From an uncultured Eubacterium sp. (GTDB taxonomy: Bacteria; Bacillota; Clostridia; Lachnospirales; Lachnospiraceae): a DNA stretch of 64,000 nt. The notes under the pieces were generated by a model. It was not told the DNA's origin, did no database searches, and saw only the letters and a list, made by a program, of their open reading frames with translations. The position numbers and the translations under genes are program-made. Below, one piece after another: positions 54,769 through 63,676 of the stretch (its first letter is position 1; each line of letters opens with the position of its first letter). Where the stretch lies: the NCBI GenBank assembly GCA_910589595.1, contig CAJUTM010000001.1, positions 134,376-198,375 of the forward strand, in the 5' to 3' direction.

Positions 54769-54942
54769 TTATTCAACACTTAACTTCTTTAGAAAACATT
54801 CAATCTCTGTAATCACCTTTTCTGCCACTAAAATTTGTTGCTCCGCTTTTCCTATGGAGGCAACAAAAATTTCAGAAGCTTTCAAACTTTCTCTTGCCTG
54901 TTCAATACGATACCTGCATAAATCCCACCGTCTTTCATCCAA
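54769..54942 (-). pseudogene. Collapsed HEPN-domain gene (internal deletion)
   Basis: 57 codons from TTG 54942, overlapping the MNT stop by a few bases, as in intact MNT-HEPN pairs. The N-terminal part (YRIEQARESLKASEIFVAS) matches the first helix of HEPN proteins, and the last part (KAEQQILVAEKVITEIECFL) matches their last helix. The roughly 70-80 residues between, including the R-x4-6-H RNase motif, are missing. Probably an in-frame deletion remnant of a toxin-like protein. Confidence 0.6.
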
Positions 54943-55267
54943 CTATTTCAATCCCCTCTCGTTCCACATTATCGTAAAAAGGCAACGCCCCAAGCCAGTA
55001 CTTAAAGTGTTCTTCATTCTTCACAATGACAGAAATTTGTATTTCGTATTCCATCATAAAATCAAATGCTATATCATACAGAGCATCTTCTATAGGTTCT
55101 ATCTTATTTTCAGGCAAAGAAGTCAGAATCATAATGTCTATATCTGAATTTTCATTATAGTCCCCGCGGGCATAAGAACCATACACAAGAATCTTACTTA
55201 AATTTTTACCTATAAGTTTTCTAACATTCTGTGCAAATAGCAGTAAAATATTCTGGATATCCTCCAT
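54935..55267 (-). CDS. MNT-domain nucleotidyltransferase (antitoxin-like)
   Basis: 110 aa from ATG 55267. Minimal nucleotidyltransferase motif YGSYARGDYNENSDIDIMIL (GSxxRG, DxD). In two-gene systems such proteins pair with HEPN toxins and may modify them. The active residues look intact here while the partner is degraded. Confidence 0.88.
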   Translation of the reverse strand: MEDIQNILLLFAQNVRKLIGKNLSKILVYGSYARGDYNENSDIDIMILTSLPENKIEPIEDALYDIAFDFMMEYEIQISVIVKNEEHFKYWLGALPFYDNVEREGIEIVG

Positions 55268-55366
55268 AACAATCCCTTCTTTCCTTAATAACTGCCTTAT
55301 AAACATATTTTTCTTTTATTCTATCGGTTTCATATTTCAATGTCAATCTGTAATCTTCTCCAATTA

Positions 55367-55924
55367 GGGCAATCGCTTAAGCATTTGTCTTTTTCAGGGC
55401 AGTGGGTATCATGCGGTATCTCGTCCGGTATCCACTCCCAACGAAAAATACATTATTTCTTTTGTTTACAGAAATCTTTCGCCGCCCCTCGCAAAACTCG
55501 CTGTCTGCTGTCGTTTTTTCCTGACTTTTGACAGCCCGTTTGCACCAGACCGCTACGCAGCGGTACAAATGCACCACCAGAACGATTGTGTTCTTACTGC
55601 GGGCAGATGCGAAGCATCTGTTCGGGGAATAAGGAGGCTAAAAACAAATAAATTTGTTTTTAGCCTCCTTATTCCCCGAATCAGCACCTCTGGTGCCACC
55701 CGCAGTAATTAGTAACAATAGGTGGTACATAAAGACCAGCGAACGGTCAATGTTGTAAAAGTCAGGAAAAAACGACAGCAGACACCTCAAACAATTGCTC
55801 GGGCGACGCTCTGTAAACAAAAGAAATAATAATTTTTCGGGGAGTGATACAAGGACAACGATACCGCATGATACCCGCGCAGTGTACAAATTCGAGGGGA
55901 GACAAATTCTTAAACGATTACCCT
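55367..55924. repeat. Long imperfect inverted-repeat element, copy 2
   Basis: 558 bp, related to 4103-4581. The outer left arm matches copy 1's right arm (inverted), the outer right arm matches copy 1's left arm, yet the inner parts (CAGACCGCTACGCAGCGGT on the left; AATGTTG side on the right) keep copy 1's orientation. The centre contains additional nested hairpins. The right end supplies the last codons and stop of the P-loop kinase gene. The short ORFs inside have no ribosome binding site or family resemblance. Confidence 0.85.
55621..55680. other. Perfect 28-bp hairpin inside repeat copy 2
   Basis: Two exact 28-nt inverse halves around a 4-nt TAAA loop, absent from copy 1. It is flanked by smaller palindromes AGATGC GAA GCATCT and GCACC TCT GGTGC. 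Confidence 0.9.
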
Positions 55925-56428
55925 GCCCTCCAACTTTCTTACTTCCCTCGCATTTTTCAAAACAACCGTTTTCTCTGAATATTTTTCACAAAGATTCCGA
56001 AATCTTTTTTTGCGCATTTTACTCCTTCCCTTATGCAGAAGCCACCAGAAAAATTCCCTGTCAATTTTCTCGTCACAACCCTGCGTTATCGACTCACGCG
56101 TCTTCCCACGATAAGTAAAATAGCGCCTGAACGCCCGATACAGACAAATGACCGCGGGAAAATCGAGAAAAATAATCTGTGTCGCCTCTCTCATTCTTCT
56201 GTCCCAGCAAAGCGAATTATAGTTGCCATCCATAACCCAGCTCTTATGAGTATCCATAAATTCCGAGACAATGCTCTCCTCGTCCTCCCGCCTGCGCTCC
56301 TGCCAGTTGGGAAGCCAGTGGACGCAATCCAGATGCAAAACTTCACAGCCGTATTGGTGCCCCAATTTGCGTGCCAGCGTTGATTTTCCACTTCCACTGT
56401 AACCAATAATAATGATTCTGTGCTCCAT
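55910..56428 (-). CDS. P-loop kinase / topology-modulation-like protein
   Basis: 172 aa from ATG 56428 (GGAGGGG just upstream); the longer frame to 56698 overlaps the permease gene and is not used. Walker A GYSGSGKST at residue 8, then LDCVHWLPNW and YRAFRRYFTYRGKTRESI, as in adenylate-kinase-like FlaR/topology modulation proteins. The substrate is unknown. Its last codons and stop lie inside the end of the inverted-repeat element. Confidence 0.85.
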   Translation of the reverse strand: MEHRIIIIGYSGSGKSTLARKLGHQYGCEVLHLDCVHWLPNWQERRREDEESIVSEFMDTHKSWVMDGNYNSLCWDRRMREATQIIFLDFPAVICLYRAFRRYFTYRGKTRESITQGCDEKIDREFFWWLLHKGRSKMRKKRFRNLCEKYSEKTVVLKNAREVRKLEGRVIV

Positions 56429-56474
56429 ATGCCCCTCCGTCTTTTCTTTTTGCCTGTCTAAAAAAACGCAGGCA

Positions 56475-57638
56475 TCACTCCCGCTGCCCTGCCGCCACTT
56501 TTGCTTTTGAATATGCCAGTCCCGCACAGACAAACGCCACGCCGAATAACAACTGGATGCCGAGTCCCTGCCAGAGCTCTCCGAGCTCTTTCCCCGCTGT
56601 ATAACTGTCAATTTCAACCGCCGATGTAATGTACCAGTACGCCGGCAGAAAATGGGCCACTTTGACAAGGCCCTCTCCCAAATATTCCAGCGGCACAAAA
56701 ATACCGCACAGAAAACTCATCCCCAGAGCAATGATATTAGAAATCATATTGAGCGCAGGCACTTTCTTAACCATTTGCCCTATGAGAAATACAATTCCCA
56801 ACGTAACTACCATAAAACACAGTGTATTCAGACAGTACAGCATCCCTTGAAAACTAAAAAGCTGAAAATCTCTCATTCCCAACAATACTACAATAAAGTA
56901 GCAAAAGCAAAAACCAATTTCCGTTATAACCATCGCGGTGTACAGTTCCATATTCATCCTTGACAGCGGATAACAGGAGCAGATATTCCTTTCTCTGACT
57001 TCTTTATTATGAAATACGACAAGTATCGCACCAATGCCGACAACAGAAATGGATATGAAAATGTAAGGAAAATAGGCAAAGAAATAGTACATTGCTTCAT
57101 GGCTGCTCTCTTTCGCCCCCTCGGACAGCGATACGAAAACTTCTTCCTTACATACGGAAACCGTCTTCTGTGCGGCCTGTTGCAAATCAAACCCGCCCGC
57201 CCGATATGCTTTGGCAATCGAGCTGTAACGGTTTACCATGCTTTTCAGTATTTCCGCACTAATCGTTGCCGGAATTGAGATAACCTGCGCTTTCATTACA
57301 TTACCGTCTCCGGTAAACGACTCTTCATATCCTTTCGGAATCCGAATAACGCCCGTAATATTCCGATTGTAAAGCTCATCCTGAATTGTCTCTTTCTCAT
57401 CGTCTATTTTGATGATTTCATTGCCCTCTGACAGATACCGCACCATTCCCCGGCTGAGTTCGCTCCCGTCATCATCAAAGACTGCAATTTTTTGAGACTG
57501 CGCTTTAAATACCCCTTCCTGTGTCTCTTCTCCCTGAAGAGACACGACAACGGAAATACTTAAAAAAATTGCCAGATACATAATAATTCGAATCTTCTGT
57601 TTATTTAAGATGCGGAAAAAGACTTTATAAACTTGCAT
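56475..57638 (-). CDS. ABC-2 type transporter permease
   Basis: 387 aa from ATG 57638 (AGGAGG 7 nt upstream). One N-terminal helix, a large extracytoplasmic domain (about 50-180), then five or six helices in the second half (FPYIFISISVVGIGAILV, LGMSFLCGIFVPLEYLG): ABC-2/YhaP-like. It pairs with the permease overlapping its start by 14 nt and the ATPase upstream. Confidence 0.9.
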   Translation of the reverse strand: MQVYKVFFRILNKQKIRIIMYLAIFLSISVVVSLQGEETQEGVFKAQSQKIAVFDDDGSELSRGMVRYLSEGNEIIKIDDEKETIQDELYNRNITGVIRIPKGYEESFTGDGNVMKAQVISIPATISAEILKSMVNRYSSIAKAYRAGGFDLQQAAQKTVSVCKEEVFVSLSEGAKESSHEAMYYFFAYFPYIFISISVVGIGAILVVFHNKEVRERNICSCYPLSRMNMELYTAMVITEIGFCFCYFIVVLLGMRDFQLFSFQGMLYCLNTLCFMVVTLGIVFLIGQMVKKVPALNMISNIIALGMSFLCGIFVPLEYLGEGLVKVAHFLPAYWYITSAVEIDSYTAGKELGELWQGLGIQLLFGVAFVCAGLAYSKAKVAAGQRE

Positions 57639-58758
57639 ATCGACTCCTCCTAACCATAGCATAGCTCACCAGTGTGAACAAAACAATTCCTGTTCCCAGA
57701 CAGATTATGTTGCCAAAGAAACGCTCGTTCGTCTCGTAAATATTCAGTGCATAGAAAGAATCGGTAATTAACGCTGCCGGATTGATATCATTGATAATTG
57801 GTACTGTATGTTCAATTCCATCTTTTATGCCCGATATCATCAAATCGCTCATTGCACTAAAGACAAGCCCGACACAAACCAACACTCCGATTTTCATGCC
57901 CTCTTCCATCCGCGGAAGCGAACCGACAAATATGCCAAACATAATTCCATAACTCGTTCCGAACAGAAGCAGCAGAAGAATCTGCGGCAGGTTGTCTCCC
58001 AACGGTAGTTTCAATACAAATTTCATATAGATTAGTAAGAGAAGAACAATCGTATATTGTACGATTTCACACGCTGCAAAATCCGCTATTATACTTTTCA
58101 TCTTGTGAATGGGAATCATATTTCTCCGCTGTCCCAGCACGGATACATTCGCCTGTATTTTCAGTATCCGGTCGCAGCCGGCAAAACTGGCAAACAGGCA
58201 AACCATTGCCAGCACCGCATAAAAATAGTTCATGATGTTATCCTGATTCCCCTCGGATGTTTTTTTCTCTTCCACATATTGTTCCTGTGAAGCCAGAGCA
58301 GTTACCGACTGCATCAGCTTCTCGGGATGAAACTGCCATACATCGGAAATCGTCTTTTCATACTGCACAAACTGCTCCATAATCATCTTCAGCATTGTCT
58401 GGTCCATGCCGGATTCTGCCACTGCCAGAGAAACCGTTTCCCCCTCATACAAAATCCCTTTGACGTCACCATCCTGCAGCATCTTTTCCGCCTGTGCCTT
58501 TTCCTTTCTCTGCACTTGCAAAATCTGGTTCTCCCCCTCGGCAGACAACATATCCAGTATTTGTGTAAACGCTTTATTCTCACTTTGCCGAACTACCGCC
58601 ACCGGAATCGCATGAAACTGTTCCGTCGTACTAAATATATTACTAAAGGCAAAATACATAAACGTCGTAAGGGCAAATGGGAAAATCAGTGTCCAAAACA
58701 CAATTTCTCTTGTCCGCAAAAGCGACAGCAGCCCGTATCTTAAAATATGTCGAAACAT
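57625..58758 (-). CDS. ABC-2 type transporter permease
   Basis: 377 aa from ATG 58758 (AAAGGGGGG upstream). Same architecture as its neighbour: N-terminal helix (REIVFWTLIFPFALTTFMYF), extracytoplasmic domain, then five helices including LPQILLLLLFGTSYGIMFG. The two permeases probably form a heterodimer with the adjacent ATPase. Confidence 0.9.
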   Translation of the reverse strand: MFRHILRYGLLSLLRTREIVFWTLIFPFALTTFMYFAFSNIFSTTEQFHAIPVAVVRQSENKAFTQILDMLSAEGENQILQVQRKEKAQAEKMLQDGDVKGILYEGETVSLAVAESGMDQTMLKMIMEQFVQYEKTISDVWQFHPEKLMQSVTALASQEQYVEEKKTSEGNQDNIMNYFYAVLAMVCLFASFAGCDRILKIQANVSVLGQRRNMIPIHKMKSIIADFAACEIVQYTIVLLLLIYMKFVLKLPLGDNLPQILLLLLFGTSYGIMFGIFVGSLPRMEEGMKIGVLVCVGLVFSAMSDLMISGIKDGIEHTVPIINDINPAALITDSFYALNIYETNERFFGNIICLGTGIVLFTLVSYAMVRRSRYASL

Positions 58759-58774
58759 ATTGCCCCCCTTTCTG

Positions 58775-59713
58775 CTAATCCCTGAGCTCTTTTCCCGTAA
58801 TCTCCAAAAATACATCATTTAATGTCGGCAGCTCGGTATGCACTTTGCCAAATGGAATTTCGTCGGCGTGCAGCTCTTCCAGCACATGAATGAGATTATG
58901 TCCGCCGCCGCTGAAACAAACGCGAAGCCGTCCCTCCTCAAAAACCGCCTCATAGGCGTATTCCAGATTCCGGAAACGTGCTAACTGTTCTTCGTTTATG
59001 TCTGCCACCTCTACCGTAATCGTCTCCGTATTTTTAATCATTTTTTTCAGCTCTTCTTTTGTGCCAATGGCAACATTCTGCCCCTTGTCTATAATGGCAA
59101 TCCGCGTACAAATCTGCTCAACTTCTTCCATATAATGAGATGTATACACAATCGTGGCGCCCTTTTTGTTCAGTTCCACAATACCATTTAAAATCTTGTT
59201 ACGGCTCTGCGGGTCTACCGCCACGGTCGGCTCATCGAAAAAGATTAATTTCGGTTTATGGGCAATCCCACAGGCGATGTTCAGCCTCCTCAACAAGCCG
59301 CCGGAAAGTTTCTTCGGATAAAACTTTCGAAATTCATCCAGACCGACAAACCCGATTGCTTCTTCTACATACTGCTTTCTCGTCTTCTTATCTTTAATAT
59401 AGAGTCCGCAAAAATAATCTATATTTTCATATACTGTCAATTCATTAAAAACCGCCACATTTTGCAGGACTACCCCGATTTGTCTCTTGCTGTCATAGGA
59501 GTCGGGGTGCATTTCCTTACCGAACACCCGAATCCTGCCTTTATCATATCGGAGCAGGGAAAGAATGGCGCTGATTGCCGTCGTCTTTCCCGAGCCGTTC
59601 GGCCCCAGCAGTCCAAAGATTTCTCCCTCCTGAATCGTCAGATTAAAATGGTCGAGCGCTACCAGTTCCTTATATCTCTTCACTAAATTTTCCACTTCAA
59701 TTACTGCTGACAT
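58775..59713 (-). CDS. ABC transporter ATPase subunit
   Basis: 312 aa. Walker A GPNGSGKTT, signature LSGGLLRRL (unusual LL in place of QK/QR), Walker B LIFFDEPTVAVDP, H-loop TSHYMEE, then a C-terminal domain of about 90 residues typical of drug or lipid exporters. It energises the two downstream permeases. GGAGG precedes the ATG. The gene is divergent from the sensor kinase. Confidence 0.95.
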   Translation of the reverse strand: MSAVIEVENLVKRYKELVALDHFNLTIQEGEIFGLLGPNGSGKTTAISAILSLLRYDKGRIRVFGKEMHPDSYDSKRQIGVVLQNVAVFNELTVYENIDYFCGLYIKDKKTRKQYVEEAIGFVGLDEFRKFYPKKLSGGLLRRLNIACGIAHKPKLIFFDEPTVAVDPQSRNKILNGIVELNKKGATIVYTSHYMEEVEQICTRIAIIDKGQNVAIGTKEELKKMIKNTETITVEVADINEEQLARFRNLEYAYEAVFEEGRLRVCFSGGGHNLIHVLEELHADEIPFGKVHTELPTLNDVFLEITGKELRD

Positions 59714-59770
59714 CCTATTCCTCCTTTTCCACTATTCTTATTTCATTGTAAATAAAAGTCAATGCAAAGA

Positions 59771-59809
59771 AAAGTGAACTTCATCACTTTTTCCCATGAC
59801 ATTTGTCAT
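59771..59809. promoter_or_regulatory. Two palindromes in the ABC/kinase divergent promoter region
   Basis: AAAGTGA-6-TCACTTT (59771-59790) and ATGACA-2-TGTCAT (59796-59809), both perfect. The second abuts the -35 of the kinase promoter. They are candidate sites for the LuxR-type regulator encoded downstream. Confidence 0.5.
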
Positions 59810-59838
59810 TTGTTATTTTTAACATTTTGAAGTATACT
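59810..59838 (+). promoter_or_regulatory. Promoter of the two-component genes
   Basis: TTGTTA (59810-59815), 17 nt, TATACT (59833-59838), 31 nt before the kinase ATG. Confidence 0.65.
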
Positions 59839-59868
59839 TAAAATAATGATAAACGATGGGAGGGTCAT

Positions 59869-60948
59869 ATGCAGGATTTAGTCAATAAATTGTTTCTCTT
59901 TCTATCCGGCAACTATCTCATATGGTGTTTGGGCGTGAACGCTGCATCAATTTTCGCCTTTACTCTTTCTTTGACTTTAAGCTGTCTGTGCACTTATTTT
60001 GCAAATCGGAAAATATGTGTGCTTATTATCGTGCTTTTTTGTCTGATTTCCCTGCCCGAACCACATTTTGCCCCTTACCTCCCTCTCTTTCTTTATGACA
60101 TATTATATTTGAACAATAAATTTCTGCTGCCGGCAGGTCTTCTGGCCGCTTTCTACGCCGTATTTCAACTTCCAGCGGCTCTTCCCTGTCCCTTTGTCAT
60201 TTTAAATATAATGAGTTTCTTACTGGCGCGATATTCCGGAAAAAATAAGGCGCTTCTGCGGGAACTGCATTTCATCAGGGACCAGAGCACAGAGGCGGAG
60301 CTTCATCTCAAAGAGCGCAATCAGGCGCTCATTCAAAAACAAAATATGGAGATACAGGCGGCAACCCTTTCCGAGCGCAACCGGATTGCAAGGGAAATCC
60401 ATGATAATGTAGGCCATCTGTTGACCCGCTCCCTCCTACAGACCGGCGCCTTAAAAGTAATCAATACAAATCCGTCTCTGGAAGAGTCTCTGAATACGCT
60501 CAACGACACGTTAAATACCGCTATGACCAGTATCCGCACAAGCGTTCACGACCTACACGACGAATCCATTAATCTCCACCGTATCTTACAGGAAATCGTC
60601 TCCCACGAACCATCGCTCCGGATTCAGTTAGAATACGATGTCGAACACGAGCTGCCCCGCGACATGAAATACGCTTTTATTTCCATTGTCCGGGAAGCGA
60701 TAAATAATATTCACAAACACAGTAACGCCGACTGCGCAAGAATTGTCGTACGGGAACATCCGGCATTTTTCCTGCTGCAGATTCAGGACAACGGAACAAT
60801 AGAAAAAGAACCGTCCGAGACAGACGGCATTGGACTTTCCGGCATTCGTGACCGGATACAATCACTGGGAGGAACATTGCGGATTGACACGCGGCACGGT
60901 TTTCTCATCAACATTTCCATTGTGAAAAACAGTTATATGGAACATTAA
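59869..60948 (+). CDS. Sensor histidine kinase, NarL type (DesK/LiaS-like)
   Basis: 359 aa. About five N-terminal transmembrane helices (to about residue 125), a coiled segment, the HisKA_3 motif with the phosphorylated His in RIAREIHDNVGH, and a HATPase with REAINNIHKHS and GIGLSGIRDRI. GGGAGGG precedes the ATG. It likely signals to the following LuxR regulator and controls the divergent ABC exporter. Confidence 0.92.
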   Translation: MQDLVNKLFLFLSGNYLIWCLGVNAASIFAFTLSLTLSCLCTYFANRKICVLIIVLFCLISLPEPHFAPYLPLFLYDILYLNNKFLLPAGLLAAFYAVFQLPAALPCPFVILNIMSFLLARYSGKNKALLRELHFIRDQSTEAELHLKERNQALIQKQNMEIQAATLSERNRIAREIHDNVGHLLTRSLLQTGALKVINTNPSLEESLNTLNDTLNTAMTSIRTSVHDLHDESINLHRILQEIVSHEPSLRIQLEYDVEHELPRDMKYAFISIVREAINNIHKHSNADCARIVVREHPAFFLLQIQDNGTIEKEPSETDGIGLSGIRDRIQSLGGTLRIDTRHGFLINISIVKNSYMEH

Positions 60949-60985
60949 GCGGATAACAGAACTTTTAAACAGGGGAGGCAGATAT

Positions 60986-61621
60986 ATGAAAGTATTAATT
61001 ATTGATGATGATAAGCTCGTATCCTTATCTCTGAAAACGATATTGGAGGCAAGTGGGAAGATAGAAATCGTCGGAATCGGCGACAGCGGTTCTGCTGCTA
61101 TTGAACTTTATGAAACGCTAAAACCGGATATTCTTCTCATGGATATCCGCATGGACGGCATGACCGGTCTCGACGCAGGAGCACACATTCTCTCCTCCCA
61201 CCCCGAGGCAAAAATCTTATTTCTAACTACTTTTTCCGATGATGAGTATATCGTAAAGGCGCTGAAAATCGGCGCCAAAGGATATATTCTCAAACAAAAT
61301 TTTGACAGCATTGTTCCAGCGCTTCTGGCAATAGAAAACGGTCAAAATGTATTCGGTGACGAAATTACAGGAAAACTTCCTGCTCTTATGAATCTGTCAC
61401 CGGAAATGAAGAATTTTGAAAGCTATGATATTTCCAAAAAGGAGCAGAAAATAATTTCACTGGTAGCAGAGGGATTAAACAATCGGGAAATCGCAGAGAG
61501 ACTCTTTTTAAGCGAGGGAACCGTGCGAAACTATCTAAGCCAGATACTGGAAAAACTGGAACTTCGCGACAGAACACAATTGGCCGTGTTTTACTACAGG
61601 GGAACGCTGCCCCCTGTGTAA
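60986..61621 (+). CDS. LuxR/NarL-family response regulator
   Basis: 211 aa. Receiver with VLIIDDDKLV, phospho-Asp in ILLMDIRMDG and LTTFSDDEY, then a LuxR HTH (IISLVAEGLNNREIAERLF). 37 nt after the kinase gene, with GGGGAGG upstream. Expected to bind the palindromes in the divergent region. Confidence 0.95.
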   Translation: MKVLIIDDDKLVSLSLKTILEASGKIEIVGIGDSGSAAIELYETLKPDILLMDIRMDGMTGLDAGAHILSSHPEAKILFLTTFSDDEYIVKALKIGAKGYILKQNFDSIVPALLAIENGQNVFGDEITGKLPALMNLSPEMKNFESYDISKKEQKIISLVAEGLNNREIAERLFLSEGTVRNYLSQILEKLELRDRTQLAVFYYRGTLPPV

Positions 61622-61648
61622 ATCTTAACCCGGCTTGTCACCATCAAG

Positions 61649-63676
61649 CTACTCGATACGGAACTGACTGATTAAATGGTTCAACGTTCCTGCCTGCTCT
61701 GATAATTCTTTCGAGGCAACGGCGCTTTCTCTCGCAACACTGGAGTTTATCTGTACTACGTTGGATATTTCTTTGATACCCTCTTCCACGGAAACAATCA
61801 TTTCCGACTGCCGGACACTGGCAAGCGCAATGTCATCCATCAACGTTTTAATTGACTGAATACATTCATTGATTACCTGCATGGCAGAAATGGCATGACT
61901 GGTTGACTCCGTTCCTATTTTCACATCCTCAATCGAACGTCCGATTAATACGCCGGTATTTTGAGCTGCTTCACCGGACTTGGCGGCAAGACTCCGCACC
62001 TCGTCCGCCACAACAGAGAAGCCTTTCCCTGCTTCACCAGCATGAGCTGCTTCCACGGAAGCATTCAATGCCAAAATATTAGTTTGGAATGCAATATCTT
62101 CAATGGCTTTTATAATACTGCCGATTTGCGTTGAGGACTGCTCAATATTCTTTGTCGCAGCAGACAATTCCGTCATCTTTGTATCCGCCTCGTCGGCATA
62201 GCCGTTCACTTTATCTACCAGTTCGCTGGCATCATGGCAACGTACGGCGCTGTCATTGATTTGCTCCGTAATCTCCGTCACATTGGACACAAGTCCCTCA
62301 ACGGATTCCGCCTGCTCCACCGTTCCCTGTGACAGCGTCTGAACTCCGGCAGACACCTGATTGGCGCTTTCGTCTACCTGATTGGTAATGGCAGAAATCT
62401 CACTCATCAACCCCGTAAGATTATAGCGGATTGTTTTCAGGCTTTCCGACAGCACTTTAAAATCACCGATATAATAGGATTCATTTTTAGCGACATCAAC
62501 CGCAATATTACCCTCTGCCATTTCAGCTAAAATCCGCCCGATATCTTCAATCGTCTTTTGCAGATAGCTGCACACATGATGCGTCGTCTGGGCAATCATG
62601 CCGATTTCGTCTTTTCTTCCATAAAATCTTTCTAACTTACTGTCAGCAGAAAGGTCTAAATTCCCCAAATGCCTTATCGCACCCTCTACTAACAGCAATT
62701 CTTTCCCCTGCCGATATAAAATGAAAACTGTGACAAATATAATAACGGCGGCAACCGCGGCGCACAGAGAGCCTATAACAATACGAACTGACTTTACCGG
62801 GCCGTAGACTTCCGAAGAACTGTCACGAACCATAAACACCCATCCGCGGTCTTTCAAATATTTATAAACGACTAATTGGTCTTCTCCTTTTTCATCCTGA
62901 TAAGCATAAGTAGCCGCCTCGGTATTTCCATCTTCCTTAATCCGGCGGATAATTTCCAGATATCCGCTATCTTTCGTTATGTTATTTAACTGAGCTTTGT
63001 CTTCATGATAAAGATAAACGCCGGTATCTACATTTAGAAAGGCATATTCACTATCCGGCAGACCCTTAATATCTAACCCTAGTAAGGCATCCATCAACTT
63101 ATTGGCAAATACACCGGCGCCCACATAGCCGATACATTCCTGATTCTCAAAAATCGGATAATACATAGAAAGAATCATACTTCCCGTTCCCGGAGACTTC
63201 ATGATGCCCAGATTTGTCAATTTCTGTTTCGCCAAAATCGTATTCTGGAATGATTTCAGCGCATCTCCTTTTCTTGTTGTCATGCCAACGGCGCTTTTTG
63301 AAGTATGCGTCAGAACATGCGTTTCCGGCGTAGCAATATATAATCCCTCAAACACTCCTTTTACTTCGGCAAAGTCTTCCGTATACTTTTGAACTTTCTT
63401 TACCAGCTCGGGGTCTTGCGGGTCTTTAAGCAAATTATGTACGTCACTGCCAAGAGCGAAAGCCGTCATATACTCTTCCGCCGAAGATACATAGTCATTA
63501 ATGATGGCAGCCCTCGACTCTACGGCATCTGTCATCTGATTCGTAATATCGTTCTCAACGATGGATGCAACATTATCCGATACCGTGCGCCAAAGTAACA
63601 ACATTCCCAATAAAGTGATAGTTGTAGTAATAATGCTGATGCGCGTTGCCAGTTTACAATTTGCAAGAAATTTCAT
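61649..63676 (-). CDS. Methyl-accepting chemotaxis protein with Cache-type sensor
   Basis: 675 aa. TM helix about 12-30, a large extracytoplasmic dCache-like domain (about 31-295, with YIATPETHVLTHT and YPIFENQECIGYVGAGVF), TM2 about 300-325, HAMP, and a signalling domain with the hairpin core LALNASVEAAHAGEAGKGFS. It senses a small molecule and signals to CheA; no che gene is nearby. GGGAGG lies 9 nt before the ATG; an extended -10 TGCTATAAT sits at 63705-63713. Confidence 0.93.
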   Translation of the reverse strand: MKFLANCKLATRISIITTTITLLGMLLLWRTVSDNVASIVENDITNQMTDAVESRAAIINDYVSSAEEYMTAFALGSDVHNLLKDPQDPELVKKVQKYTEDFAEVKGVFEGLYIATPETHVLTHTSKSAVGMTTRKGDALKSFQNTILAKQKLTNLGIMKSPGTGSMILSMYYPIFENQECIGYVGAGVFANKLMDALLGLDIKGLPDSEYAFLNVDTGVYLYHEDKAQLNNITKDSGYLEIIRRIKEDGNTEAATYAYQDEKGEDQLVVYKYLKDRGWVFMVRDSSSEVYGPVKSVRIVIGSLCAAVAAVIIFVTVFILYRQGKELLLVEGAIRHLGNLDLSADSKLERFYGRKDEIGMIAQTTHHVCSYLQKTIEDIGRILAEMAEGNIAVDVAKNESYYIGDFKVLSESLKTIRYNLTGLMSEISAITNQVDESANQVSAGVQTLSQGTVEQAESVEGLVSNVTEITEQINDSAVRCHDASELVDKVNGYADEADTKMTELSAATKNIEQSSTQIGSIIKAIEDIAFQTNILALNASVEAAHAGEAGKGFSVVADEVRSLAAKSGEAAQNTGVLIGRSIEDVKIGTESTSHAISAMQVINECIQSIKTLMDDIALASVRQSEMIVSVEEGIKEISNVVQINSSVARESAVASKELSEQAGTLNHLISQFRIE

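Noticed and set aside
55638..55889. Minus-strand ORF of 83 codons within repeat copy 2
   Set aside because: It reads through palindromic hairpins, has no binding site and is not preserved in copy 1.
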